7,005 nt of DNA from an uncultured Christensenellaceae bacterium (GCA_934555865.1 CAKTFI010000053.1:1-7005); one strand, 5' to 3'. Numbered from the stretch's first letter, positions 1 through 6,254 are shown. Notes: generated by a model from the sequence alone, not told the origin. Translations and numbers: made by a program.

Positions 1-657
1 ACGGAAACGCCCAAAGAAACGGATCGTGGCTATCGGCGTGTACAGACGGAGCGGCCGACGGTGCTGATTCTGGAGGAGACCAACGCGGAAAACCCGTTGG
101 TAAAGGGGCGAATTCATCTGTTTGTTGTCACAGAGGGTGAGATTTCCGAAACGGACTATGCCGTGCTGGAAGCCAAAGTGACGCAGATTGCGCTCGATAA
201 CCCCGGTTCGTCTGTGCAATCGGCGCGAGAAGAGCGTGAACAAAATGAAGAACTTATGCGCATCGTGAATCTTTCCCTGGGGATGATTTTGGGCGTATTT
301 GGGATATTTTCTGTCATTGCGATCTATTCAACGCTGTATATGACGATTTTGCGGCGCAAGCGGTCGCTTGCGATCTATCGTGCGCTGGGTCTGCCACGGT
401 GGAAGCTTGCGATGGCGATGCTGTTAGAGCTGCTGTTCTACTGGCTGCTGGCGATTCTGTTGGCGTTTGTGGTGAGTATGATTGCGTTCCACGCGATCTG
501 GCACATCATCAACCTGCCATATATGGGCGCGCCGATGATGCGTGTGCTTGTCCTGGCACTGCTCGCAGGCCTTCCGCTCAACGGGTTCATTGTGTGGTCG
601 CTGCAGCGAAACATCTATTCGGAAAGTGTGTACGCCGCGATGCGGTTGGGAGAATAA
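1..657 (+). CDS. ABC transporter permease, FtsX/MacB family (5' end outside window)
   Basis: The reading frame is open from base 1 to the TAA at 655-657, giving the last 218 residues of a larger membrane protein; the true start lies outside the window. The visible part begins with a soluble stretch (residues about 1-85). A hydrophobic segment follows at about 90-115, then a cytoplasmic turn with RRKRSLAIYRALGLPRWKL (about 118-136), and two more hydrophobic segments at about 139-167 and 180-200. This turn, with a basic patch and an 'RALG' core, is characteristic of the FtsX domain, whose proteins usually work with a LolD/MacB-type ATPase. The ATPase gene starts 24 bp downstream on the same strand, so the two form one operon and one complex. 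The substrate (lipid, peptide or lipoprotein) cannot be told from this fragment. FtsX-like permeases often have two such domains; whether this one does is unknown here. Confidence 0.88.
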   Translation, partial: TETPKETDRGYRRVQTERPTVLILEETNAENPLVKGRIHLFVVTEGEISETDYAVLEAKVTQIALDNPGSSVQSAREEREQNEELMRIVNLSLGMILGVFGIFSVIAIYSTLYMTILRRKRSLAIYRALGLPRWKLAMAMLLELLFYWLLAILLAFVVSMIAFHAIWHIINLPYMGAPMMRVLVLALLAGLPLNGFIVWSLQRNIYSESVYAAMRLGE

Positions 658-666
658 AGAGGAAGC

Positions 667-674
667 AAGGAGGA
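667..674 (+). promoter_or_regulatory. Ribosome binding site of the ABC ATPase gene
   Basis: AAGGAGGA lies 7 bases before the ATG at 682 and matches the anti-Shine-Dalgarno sequence almost perfectly. It fixes the start of the ATPase and shows that the gene is translated independently of the permease that ends at 657. Confidence 0.85.
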
Positions 675-681
675 AAAGCAT

Positions 682-1338
682 ATGGAAGGAATTTTACGGT
701 GTGAGCATGTGAGCAAGACCTTCATGCCGGGGAATGTGCAGGCGGTCAAAGAGGCGAATTTGGTGTTTGAGCCGGGGGCGCACATCATCATGGGGAAGAG
801 CGGCTCCGGCAAGTCGACGCTGCTGCACATCTTGGGCGGGCTGGAAAAGCCGACGCAGGGCAAGGTGTACTACGAGGGCGAGGAGATCTATACCGAAGCG
901 GACATGGAAAAGCTCCGGCAGCACGACTTCGGGTTCATTTTTCAGGCGTATAACCTGATCCCGGAGATCAATGTGCGGGACAATATCCTGATGCCCGCGT
1001 ATATCGTGGGCGAAAAGCGGGAGGAACGCTTTCGGGAATTGGTAGAAGTGCTGGGCATAGAGCGCAAGCTCACGCAGATGCCGGAAACGCTTTCCGGCGG
1101 CGAACAGCAGCGCGTGGCGATCGCCCGGGCGCTTATCAATTCGCCGCGGATCATTTTTGCGGACGAGCCGACGGGCAATCTGGACGAGGAAAACAAGGAA
1201 AGCGTGATGCAGATGCTGGCGGAAAGCTGCCAGAAATATGGGACGACGCTCATCATGGTGACGCACGACAGCGATCAGCTGCGCTATGCGGAGCACAGCT
1301 ACTTTATGAAGGATGGGGTCATCCAAAAGGAAGACTGA
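682..1338 (+). CDS. ABC transporter ATP-binding protein (LolD/MacB-type)
   Basis: This is a complete 218-residue nucleotide-binding subunit, the normal length for the single-domain family that partners FtsX-like permeases. All ATPase motifs are visible: Walker [10 protein letters not shown] (38-46), Q-loop IFQAYNLIP with Q88, signature LSGGEQQR (137-144), Walker B IIFADEP (157-163), D-loop GNLD (165-168) and the switch histidine in VTHD (H195). The protein should bind and hydrolyse ATP on the cytoplasmic face and drive the permease encoded just upstream. Family members export lipoproteins, antimicrobial peptides or macrolides, or act as mechanotransmitters; the sequence does not say which. 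No convincing terminator directly follows the stop codon. The first strong one is at 1611-1657. Confidence 0.96.
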   Translation: MEGILRCEHVSKTFMPGNVQAVKEANLVFEPGAHIIMGKSGSGKSTLLHILGGLEKPTQGKVYYEGEEIYTEADMEKLRQHDFGFIFQAYNLIPEINVRDNILMPAYIVGEKREERFRELVEVLGIERKLTQMPETLSGGEQQRVAIARALINSPRIIFADEPTGNLDEENKESVMQMLAESCQKYGTTLIMVTHDSDQLRYAEHSYFMKDGVIQKED

Positions 1339-1610
1339 TCCGCTGAGACCGGAAATGGACAAAAGCGCCAAGGCAACGGAATTTGCACCGATGTGCATAG
1401 ATATGCCGAGGCTGAACCGAGGCTAGGATAGGGGTATGATATTTGGCCGGAATGCGTACCCTATGCGCCTGCTGCGTAGAAGGCGACATTTGTTCCGAAG
1501 GAAACAGGTGTTTGTTTGGCCTGAAAGCAGTCGGATGCTCCCTGTATCGCTGTACCGAAAGCGGGAGATTGCCCTGTGATACGCGGGTCTACGGCATAAG
1601 AATAGGAAGA
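1339..1610 (+). other. Gene-free stretch after the ABC operon; possible long 3' UTR or small RNA
   Basis: No credible gene is visible. It holds a TGCAC/GTGCA hairpin at 1384-1397 without a U-tract, a direct repeat CCGAGGCT at 1406-1413 and 1417-1424, and a weak promoter-like pair (CTGAAC at 1412-1417, 17 bases, TATGAT at 1435-1440). Small stems are possible further on, for example CTATGC pairing with GCGTAG near 1460-1480 and CTCC/CGCT pairing with AGCG/GGAG near 1538-1567. The stretch ends in the strong terminator at 1611. It could be the 3' UTR of the ABC operon, or a separate RNA of roughly 210 nt if the weak promoter works. No known riboswitch or RNA family was recognised. Confidence 0.4.
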
Positions 1611-1657
1611 ACCATCGTGCCGCATGCGGAAATTTTGTGTGCGGTACGATGGTTTTT
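1611..1657 (+). terminator. Strong rho-independent terminator
   Basis: A 14-bp stem is formed by 1611-1624 (ACCATCGTGCCGCA) and 1640-1653 (TGCGGTACGATGGT), with a single G-T pair and a 15-base loop. It is followed by TTTTT at 1653-1657 and a second TTTTT at 1661-1665. The U-tract side makes it a + strand terminator, ending transcription from the ABC operon or from a small RNA in 1339-1610. Confidence 0.88.
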
Positions 1658-1665
1658 GACTTTTT

Positions 1666-1922
1666 ATGAATGCACGAATGCATCTTATTTTGCAAAAGGG
1701 CGGGTTGTGTCGATCTTCTTGAAAAAGGCAAAAAGGCAGGGCGCATATACGGAGAACGACAAGGCTGCAACTGGCCGAAATCACCGCATCTTCAACGGTA
1801 TGTATAGCGTGCAGCGAGGCGTTCGCTTACGAGAGAGAGACTTTGCGGCTTTGCGAGCGGGGATTTCCCCATTCCTACCCCAAAAAGCAGGCTGGTTGCG
1901 ATCCCTCTTTTGCGATGAATCC
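1666..1922. other. Gene-free convergent gap between ABC operon terminator and MFS gene
   Basis: No supported gene is seen on either strand. The stretch is clearly lower in GC than its surroundings (line 1681-1740 is 26/60 G+C). It contains a small hairpin AGCGA/TCGCT at 1813-1827, a GGGGATTTCCCC inverted repeat at 1859-1870, and a twice-repeated GAATGCA at 1668-1674 and 1676-1682. No clear terminator for the converging - strand MFS gene was found. Confidence 0.45.
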
Positions 1923-3161
1923 TTATTGCAGATCACCGGGGCGGTCGGCCAGCAGCTGCCGTATCCGGCGGCGCTGTAGGAATACCGTCGACCAGCACAC
2001 TGCGATGGAGGTCAGGCCGCAGATGCTCATGCAGAGCCGATAGTCCAGCACTTCCCCCAGGGCGCCGGTGGCCAGCGACAGCACCGCCCCCGCCGCCGTG
2101 CAGAGCACAGATTCATAGGCGTTGAGCCGGGCCCGCAGCTGGTCGGGGATATAGCGCTGTACCGCCGCCTGACGGATGGTGGCGCTTTGAATGCCGAGAA
2201 AACCACAGGCGGCTCGGTTCAGCAGCATCAAGGGATATGGCAGCCACAGAAGGCAGGTGTCCATGAGTTCATAGGCCTGGTATACGCTGAACAGGAAGCC
2301 GAATCGCTTTCGCTCCGGCAGGGTATCGCGGTAGCGGACGGCTCCGCCGACGGTGCGCCCTGCGAACTCCGCGACAGAGAAAAAGGAATACATGGCGGCG
2401 CTAAAACCCGACGCCGTGCGGAAGAAGGCGATGAGCAGGGAGGAGTAGCCCATGCTCATGCCGTTGGTGATGGCCATGTAGGCATAGAGGGCATGCAGGC
2501 CATGCTCTTTCCGCAGATAGGCGGCAGCCTCTCGGATGTCCTGCCACCAGGTTTTGAAGGACAGAAGCGGCTCCTGATCCCGGCGGTTCTCCTGCACCCG
2601 GATGCGGTTTTCGATGAGCGCGGCCAGCACCGACGACGCAGCCTGGATGAGCAGCAGACGCCCCACGCCAAGGGTTTCGTACAGAAGCGCCGCCAGCGGC
2701 ATCATCAGCACCTTCAAAATAGGATAGAGCATGGCGGAGACGGTGTAGGCCCGTTCTTCTTGTCCCTCCGGCAGCAGCAGGGGATAAAAGCTGTTGTAGG
2801 CCAGCTCGTTGAAAGCGCCGAGGCACGATATTAGCAGGGAAAAGGCCAAATAGGCGGTGTAGGAGAAAGTGCGGTGCAGCAGGAACAGCCCTGCCCCGGC
2901 GTAGCACATACCATTGAGTAAATCGCCCCACACCAAAAAGGGCTTGCGCGGCAGGCGGTCCATCATGGGGGCGACGACCAGCGGCAGCAGCACCAGGGGG
3001 ATCAGCTGAATAGCCACGGCCAATGCCGCCGCCAAGGTGCTGCCCGTTTCGTCAAAGACCAGAAAGGACAGTGCGAATTGGCTGAGGATGCCGCCGGCAG
3101 CGCCCAACGCCGTGGCAGCGGTGATGCGGGTAAAGTCCCGCGTCCAGAGTGTTTGATTCAT
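1923..3161 (-). CDS. MFS transporter, efflux type (MefA/MFS_3-like)
   Basis: A 412-residue, strongly hydrophobic protein, the usual length of a 12-helix major facilitator transporter. The N half shows the motif A-like loop between helices 2 and 3, with MMDRLPRKP at about 66-74. The second half has a related loop (EFAGRTVGGAVRYRD, about 265-279). The segment with YIPDQLRARLNAYESV near 337-352 resembles the cytoplasmic stretch seen in MefA-like and enterobactin-exporter-like members. This points to proton-driven export of a small molecule such as a drug, siderophore or peptide, but the substrate is unknown. The start was placed at the ATG at 3161 because TCACCTC at 3167-3173 reads as GAGGTGA five bases upstream of it; an in-frame ATG at 3194 has its only purine run touching the codon. 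It follows the HTH-TPR regulator on the same strand, 105 bp downstream and behind a hairpin, which suggests that the regulator controls it. Confidence 0.9.
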   Translation of the reverse strand: MNQTLWTRDFTRITAATALGAAGGILSQFALSFLVFDETGSTLAAALAVAIQLIPLVLLPLVVAPMMDRLPRKPFLVWGDLLNGMCYAGAGLFLLHRTFSYTAYLAFSLLISCLGAFNELAYNSFYPLLLPEGQEERAYTVSAMLYPILKVLMMPLAALLYETLGVGRLLLIQAASSVLAALIENRIRVQENRRDQEPLLSFKTWWQDIREAAAYLRKEHGLHALYAYMAITNGMSMGYSSLLIAFFRTASGFSAAMYSFFSVAEFAGRTVGGAVRYRDTLPERKRFGFLFSVYQAYELMDTCLLWLPYPLMLLNRAACGFLGIQSATIRQAAVQRYIPDQLRARLNAYESVLCTAAGAVLSLATGALGEVLDYRLCMSICGLTSIAVCWSTVFLQRRRIRQLLADRPGDLQ

Positions 3162-3166
3162 AGCGT

Positions 3167-3173
3167 TCACCTC
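3167..3173 (-). promoter_or_regulatory. Ribosome binding site deciding the MFS start
   Basis: On the - strand this reads GAGGTGA, five bases before the ATG at 3161. It supports that codon over the in-frame ATG at 3194. Confidence 0.7.
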
Positions 3174-3199
3174 ACTGCTATGATTCTCGCACATCCTTT

Positions 3200-3252
3200 T
3201 ACAAAAGAAAAGCGGGTTATCGTGGGAAAGATACCCCGTTAAGAGCCCGCTT
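3200..3252 (-). terminator. Terminator or attenuator hairpins between regulator and MFS gene
   Basis: Two overlapping hairpins on the - strand share the same 3' arm and U-rich tail. The compact one pairs 3230-3238 with 3213-3221 (nine pairs with one G-A mismatch, eight-base loop). The wider one pairs AAGCGGG (3252-3246) with CCCGCTT (3216-3210). Both are followed by TTCTTTTG (3209-3202). They lie between the regulator stop at 3267 and the MFS start at 3161, so they can end or attenuate transcription running from the regulator into the transporter gene. The two forms cannot exist together, because both use 3213-3216. Confidence 0.72.
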
Positions 3253-3266
3253 AGATCGGTAAAATG

Positions 3267-4382
3267 CTATTTTGCAGGAAACTCCTCCAATAGGCGGCAC
3301 GCCTGACGGTACTGGCGGTTCGCCTTGTACCACGCCAGCACCCACGGCAGGTGGAACCGAGCGAAGCCCATGGGGTATCTCTCGCGCAGGCGCCGAAAGC
3401 AGTCCAGCAGCAGGGCGCCATAGGCGCTGTCGTGAAGATAGCCCGGGTGCTCCAGCCGATAACGCACCAGCGTCAGCATCTGCCGCTCCGTCTCACCGGA
3501 GGCCAGGGGCTCCGCCTGCTGGACGGCCGCCAGCGCCTGTTCCCGCTGCCCCAGCTGTTCCCGGCAGATGGCCAGCTTGTGCAGGGACAAAAAGCCGGGG
3601 TGGGGAAGGGCGGAAAAGTAGGGCAGAGCTTTTTCCGGCTGGCCCATCTCCAGTTGGGTGGCGGCAATGTTATAACGGACGGAGGACAACCCGTCCGTGT
3701 CGCCCAAAGCCTCCGCCAGACGCTCCGCCACGGCGAAGTGGGCCAGCATCTCCTCCATACGCCCCAGATCCGAATAACAGTTGCCCATCCACAGGCGGCA
3801 AGACAGCATCAGATGGGGGTATCCGGCATCGGCCGCCGAGCGGTAGGCGTCCCGCAGCACCTCGATGGCGGCGGTATACTCCCCCTTGGCATAGAGGGCC
3901 TTTCCGTGGAGGGTGGAGAACAGCGGCAGCGGTTCTAGGCGTACCGCCTCTTCCCATTGGCTTTGTAAGGCGCGTTGCAAGGCCAGCTGCCGAGTGGAGA
4001 GGAAGGGTTCCCACTCTTCGGGCAGGGGCTGGCTTTTATCCGCATAAAAGGCGCTCAGCAGCAGAGCGTCCGCCGCCAGCGGACTACAGGAGAGGAGCGC
4101 CTGCCGGGGCTGCACCAGCCGCTCATAGCAGGAGGCGAAGTCCGATCCGCCGGAGAACAGAGCCTTCCAGCAGGGCTCTACGCCTTCCGGATCCGGCGTC
4201 CAGACAAGGTCCAGGCGGCGCAGCAGAAGCGCTGCCACTTCTGGCGAAGGCGATGCCTTGCCCTGCTCGATCTTGGATAGGTAGGAGGGGGCGCAGATAC
4301 CCCGGCACAGGCCCTCCTGACTCCAATCCCGCCGGAGGCGGGCCTGCCGGATCAGCAACCCGGCGATGCCGCCGCCCCTCAT
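3267..4382 (-). CDS. XRE-type HTH transcriptional regulator with TPR-like sensor domain
   Basis: A 371-residue cytoplasmic regulator. Residues about 6-60 form an XRE/Cro-type helix-turn-helix, recognisable from RQARLRRDWSQEGLCRGI and the following SYLSKIEQGKASPSPE. Most of the rest (about 150-370) is helical with TPR-like units: ALYAKGEYTAAIEVLRDAY (162-180), a unit around 199-226 (GNCYSDLGRMEEMLAHF), one around 239-257, and one around 269-292. This HTH-plus-TPR layout is that of Rgg/PlcR/RNPP-like and related Clostridia regulators, many of which bind small peptides; ligand and target here are inferred. The start was placed at the ATG at 4382, which has GGGAG eight bases upstream and lets the HTH begin close to the N terminus. 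A TTG at 4424 lacks a ribosome site. The start overlaps the stop of the small ORF before it by ATGA. The likely target is the MFS gene behind it. The gene is very GC-rich. Confidence 0.88.
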   Translation of the reverse strand: MRGGGIAGLLIRQARLRRDWSQEGLCRGICAPSYLSKIEQGKASPSPEVAALLLRRLDLVWTPDPEGVEPCWKALFSGGSDFASCYERLVQPRQALLSCSPLAADALLLSAFYADKSQPLPEEWEPFLSTRQLALQRALQSQWEEAVRLEPLPLFSTLHGKALYAKGEYTAAIEVLRDAYRSAADAGYPHLMLSCRLWMGNCYSDLGRMEEMLAHFAVAERLAEALGDTDGLSSVRYNIAATQLEMGQPEKALPYFSALPHPGFLSLHKLAICREQLGQREQALAAVQQAEPLASGETERQMLTLVRYRLEHPGYLHDSAYGALLLDCFRRLRERYPMGFARFHLPWVLAWYKANRQYRQACRLLEEFPAK

Positions 4383-4546
4383 GCGACGAGCTCCCGCGCG
4401 AGGACGCCGGGGATCGGGAAACAACCCAGGCAGCGGCGGGCGGGGACTTCCGCTTTGTTTTTGATGCCGCCTAAAGCGGGCGCGGCCGCAGGGGCATTTT
4501 GCAGGCCATTCAGCGCCGGTTTGGTGTGTAAAAACTGTTTGTGCAT
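4379..4546 (-). CDS. Small ORF of 55 residues, translationally coupled to the HTH-TPR regulator
   Basis: This ORF runs from the ATG at 4546 to the TGA at 4379-4381, which overlaps the regulator start codon as ATGA. On the - strand an AAAGGAG (4553-4559) sits six bases before the ATG, one of the best ribosome sites in the window, so translation looks real. The product starts MHKQFLHTKPALNGLQN, has an Ala/Pro run (residues 18-25) ending in a Gly-Gly at 26-27, then a basic stretch, and a C-terminal part with a CxxC-like pair (C39 and C42) in RRCLGCFPIPGVLAREL. No family was recognised. It has neither a typical signal peptide nor a membrane segment. It may be a leader peptide whose translation feeds the regulator, or a signalling or modified peptide sensed by it or exported by the MFS protein. 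The roles are guesses; the ORF itself is well supported by position. Confidence 0.6.
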   Translation of the reverse strand: MHKQFLHTKPALNGLQNAPAAAPALGGIKNKAEVPARRCLGCFPIPGVLARELVA

Positions 4547-4552
4547 TCTAGG

Positions 4553-4559
4553 CTCCTTT
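4553..4559 (-). promoter_or_regulatory. Strong ribosome binding site of the 55-residue small ORF
   Basis: It reads AAAGGAG on the - strand, six bases before the ATG at 4546. It is the main evidence that the small ORF is translated, and it is stronger than the site in front of the regulator. No convincing sigma-A promoter was found between it and the terminator at 4611-4651. Confidence 0.75.
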
Positions 4560-4610
4560 GCTTCAAAACATCGATCGCGCACTTGCAAAATTGGTCCATC
4601 AAAAGGGTTT

Positions 4611-4661
4611 AAAAAAGCAGAGGAGAAAGCGCGCCGCCTTAACCTCTGCTTGCAATTTTTT
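4611..4661 (-). terminator. Rho-independent terminator after the reductase operon (bidirectional)
   Basis: AAGCAGAGG (4615-4623) pairs with CCTCTGCTT (4643-4651). Inside it a second stem, AAGGC with GCTTT, extends the hairpin. On the - strand the stem runs straight into TTTTTT (4616-4611), an excellent terminator for the aldo/keto reductase gene ending at 4752. On the + strand a TTTTTT at 4656-4661 follows after GCAA, so it may work in both directions. Confidence 0.88.
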
Positions 4662-4676
4662 ACTTATGGAGTATGT

Positions 4677-4717
4677 CGGCAAGGAGAGGGCTTCCGCATG
4701 AAGTCCCTCTCTTACCG
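4677..4717. repeat. Long imperfect hairpin
   Basis: GAGAGGG (4684-4690) plus CTTC (4691-4694) pairs with GAAG (4700-4703) and CCCTCTC (4705-4711), with one bulged T and the loop CGCAT. CGG at 4677-4679 and CCG at 4715-4717 can extend the base. It has no adjoining U-tract. It lies between the reductase stop and the terminator, so it would sit in the 3' UTR of that message, perhaps as an RNA-stability or processing element. Confidence 0.6.
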
Positions 4718-4751
4718 GTTTCATAGTGCGTTCGCACGCGAACAAAAGGGG

Positions 4752-5882
4752 TTACGCCTCGTCAAAAACAGAGGAGGCCTCCTTCAAAAGCTCACGAATT
4801 TCCAAATGCTGCGGACAATGCGTCTCGCAAAGGCCGCATTCCAGGCAGTCCTTAGCGGCGCCACCCTCGCCCACCGCCTGTTGATAGCGGGAGATTTCCT
4901 TGGCGCGGTTGTGATAGACGCGATAGCCGTTGAGCGCCTTGAAAATTTCCGGGATGTTGATGTTCTGCGGGCAGTCGTCCACGCAATACTTGCAGGCTGT
5001 GCAGGGGACAGTCGGCGTATTGTTCAAGATTTCGACCGCTTTGTCGATCGCCGCGTATTCCTCTGCGCAAAGCGGCTGGAAGTCCTTCATATAGCTCAAG
5101 TTGTCCTGCATCTGCGCGAGGGTGGACATACCACTCAGCACTGTGATGATGCCGTCCAGCGAGGCGACGAACCGAATGGCCCAAGACGGGATGGAAAGGT
5201 CCGGACGTACCGTGCGGTACAAGGACTGGATCTCACCGGAAAGACCGGCCAGCGCACCACCCTTGACGGGTTCCATGACGATGATGGATTTACCGTGCTT
5301 GCGTGCGACCTCATAGCATTTGCGCGACTGCACTGCGTCGCTGTTCCAGTCGATATAGTTGATCTGGAGCTGCACAAAGTCCGCTTCCGGATGCTTGGTA
5401 AGCAATTCGTCCAACATATCGGCCGTGTCATGGAAGGAGAAGCCGGCATGCTTGACAAGCCCTTGCTTCTTTAGTTCCTGCACATATTCCCATACATGCA
5501 ACCGTTCGAAATCGGCCACATTGTTGCGGTTAACATTGTGCAGCAGGTAGAAATCGAAATACCCCGCCTGCGTGCGCCGCATGGAGGTCTCGAAGATGTT
5601 GCGGACATCTTCGGGTGTTGTATTAGCCCAGACCGGCAATTTGGTCGCCAATTGATAGGATTCGCGCGGGTAGCGATCAACCAGGGCTTCCTTCACCGCC
5701 AATTCGGAAGCCCCATTGCCATAGACATAGGCGGTGTCAAAATAGGTGAAACCGGCGGCCATAAAGGCGTCGACCATCTGCTTGACCTGCGCGATGTCAA
5801 TCGTTTCGTCCGTGAGCTGCGGTAGACGCATTAAACCGAATCCGAGCTTCGGGATCTGTTCCCCAAAATACTTTTCCTGCAT
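4752..5882 (-). CDS. Aldo/keto reductase family oxidoreductase with C-terminal ferredoxin-type [4Fe-4S] domain
   Basis: A complete 376-residue protein. Residues 1-270 form the aldo/keto reductase barrel, opening with PKLGFGLMRLP and carrying the family's catalytic set: D49 and Y54 (FDTAYVYGNGASE), K81 (TKLP) and H115 (LLHNVN). The C-terminal 90 residues hold two complete cluster motifs: CTACKYCVDDCP (C294, C297, C300, C304) and CLECGLCETHCPQ (C346, C349, C352, C356). This matches the 'predicted oxidoreductases of the aldo/keto reductase family' common in anaerobes. It probably reduces a carbonyl compound or passes electrons between ferredoxin and a nicotinamide or other donor; the substrate is unknown. 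An AAGGAGGA site (5887-5894) sits just before the ATG. It follows the TSCPD gene by 69 bp with no terminator between, so both probably share the promoter at 6255-6283. Transcription ends at the 4611-4661 hairpin. Confidence 0.95.
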   Translation of the reverse strand: MQEKYFGEQIPKLGFGLMRLPQLTDETIDIAQVKQMVDAFMAAGFTYFDTAYVYGNGASELAVKEALVDRYPRESYQLATKLPVWANTTPEDVRNIFETSMRRTQAGYFDFYLLHNVNRNNVADFERLHVWEYVQELKKQGLVKHAGFSFHDTADMLDELLTKHPEADFVQLQINYIDWNSDAVQSRKCYEVARKHGKSIIVMEPVKGGALAGLSGEIQSLYRTVRPDLSIPSWAIRFVASLDGIITVLSGMSTLAQMQDNLSYMKDFQPLCAEEYAAIDKAVEILNNTPTVPCTACKYCVDDCPQNINIPEIFKALNGYRVYHNRAKEISRYQQAVGEGGAAKDCLECGLCETHCPQHLEIRELLKEASSVFDEA

Positions 5883-5886
5883 ACTA

Positions 5887-5894
5887 TCCTCCTT
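5887..5894 (-). promoter_or_regulatory. Ribosome binding site of the aldo/keto reductase gene
   Basis: It reads AAGGAGGA on the - strand, four bases before the ATG at 5882, and so fixes the start of the reductase. Confidence 0.8.
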
Positions 5895-5951
5895 TTTCCC
5901 CGGTAACCAGGGAGATTGCTCTAAAGTCGTGTGATGAAAACGATGCGGCGC

Positions 5952-6221
5952 TTAGGCTTGTGCGGCAGATTCTTCCTGTGCAAGCATTTCCCGCAGGGCA
6001 TGCGCCAGCTGATCTGGGCAGGAAGTGGGCTTGAAGCCGCAGCGAATTCCCTCCAGGCGGTCGAGCACATCCTCGGCCTTCATGCCGGTGACGAGGTGCG
6101 AAATCCCCTGCAGATTGCCGTTGCAGCCGCCGACAAAATCGATGGCACGGATGATATGATCCTTATCCATATCGATGTGGATCAAGGCGGAACAGGTTCC
6201 TTTGGTCTTATAAGTATACAT
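5952..6221 (-). CDS. TSCPD domain-containing protein (TIGR03905-type)
   Basis: An 89-residue soluble protein. The name-giving TSCPD motif is at residues 66-70, inside RCGFKPTSCPDQLAHAL. Four cysteines (C10, C33, C61, C68) and the conserved VGGCNGNLQGI block (30-40) match the stand-alone TIGR03905 family. The same domain occurs at the C terminus of some B12-dependent ribonucleotide reductases and may bind a metal or nucleic acid; the function of stand-alone members is not established. The start is the ATG at 6221, with AAAGGAG (6228-6234) six bases upstream. An in-frame ATG at 6290 would add 23 residues that overlap the promoter, so it was rejected. The gene is first in a probable operon with the Fe-S aldo/keto reductase. 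Confidence 0.92.
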   Translation of the reverse strand: MYTYKTKGTCSALIHIDMDKDHIIRAIDFVGGCNGNLQGISHLVTGMKAEDVLDRLEGIRCGFKPTSCPDQLAHALREMLAQEESAAQA

Positions 6222-6254
6222 ATCTTGCTCCTTTACTAGAAAACCTCTACTTTT

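Noticed and set aside
694..1398. A 234-codon open frame on the - strand
   Set aside because: It is the shadow of the ABC ATPase, which has every expected motif in its own frame.
1406..1424. Tandem CCGAGGCT repeat as an operator or the start of a repeat array
   Set aside because: There are only two copies, 11 bases apart, with no further copies or symmetry; chance is adequate. No CRISPR array was seen anywhere in the window.
1339..1922. tRNA, integrase att site or known riboswitch in the largest gap
   Set aside because: No cloverleaf, no GGTTCRA arm and no recognised riboswitch core could be found by eye.
1443..1979. A 178-codon open frame on the + strand in the gap after the ABC operon, and - strand frames at 1423-1784
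   Set aside because: All of them read straight through the strong terminator at 1611-1657; the first also runs into the MFS gene. Composition is Cys/Arg/Ser-rich and no ribosome site is present.
2187..2834. A 215-codon open frame on the + strand
   Set aside because: It lies opposite the MFS gene and has a Gln/Gly/His-rich composition with no domain or start signal.
3272..4474. A 400-codon open frame on the + strand
   Set aside because: It is antisense to the HTH-TPR regulator, is dominated by Pro, Arg, Gly and Ala as expected of a GC-rich shadow frame, shows no domain, and lacks a ribosome site.
4379..4588. A longer version of the small ORF starting at TTG 4588
   Set aside because: The TTG has no ribosome site, whereas ATG 4546 has AAAGGAG six bases upstream.
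4455..5474. A 339-codon open frame on the + strand
   Set aside because: It runs antisense through the Fe-S reductase, crosses the terminator hairpin at 4615-4651, and has no recognisable domain.
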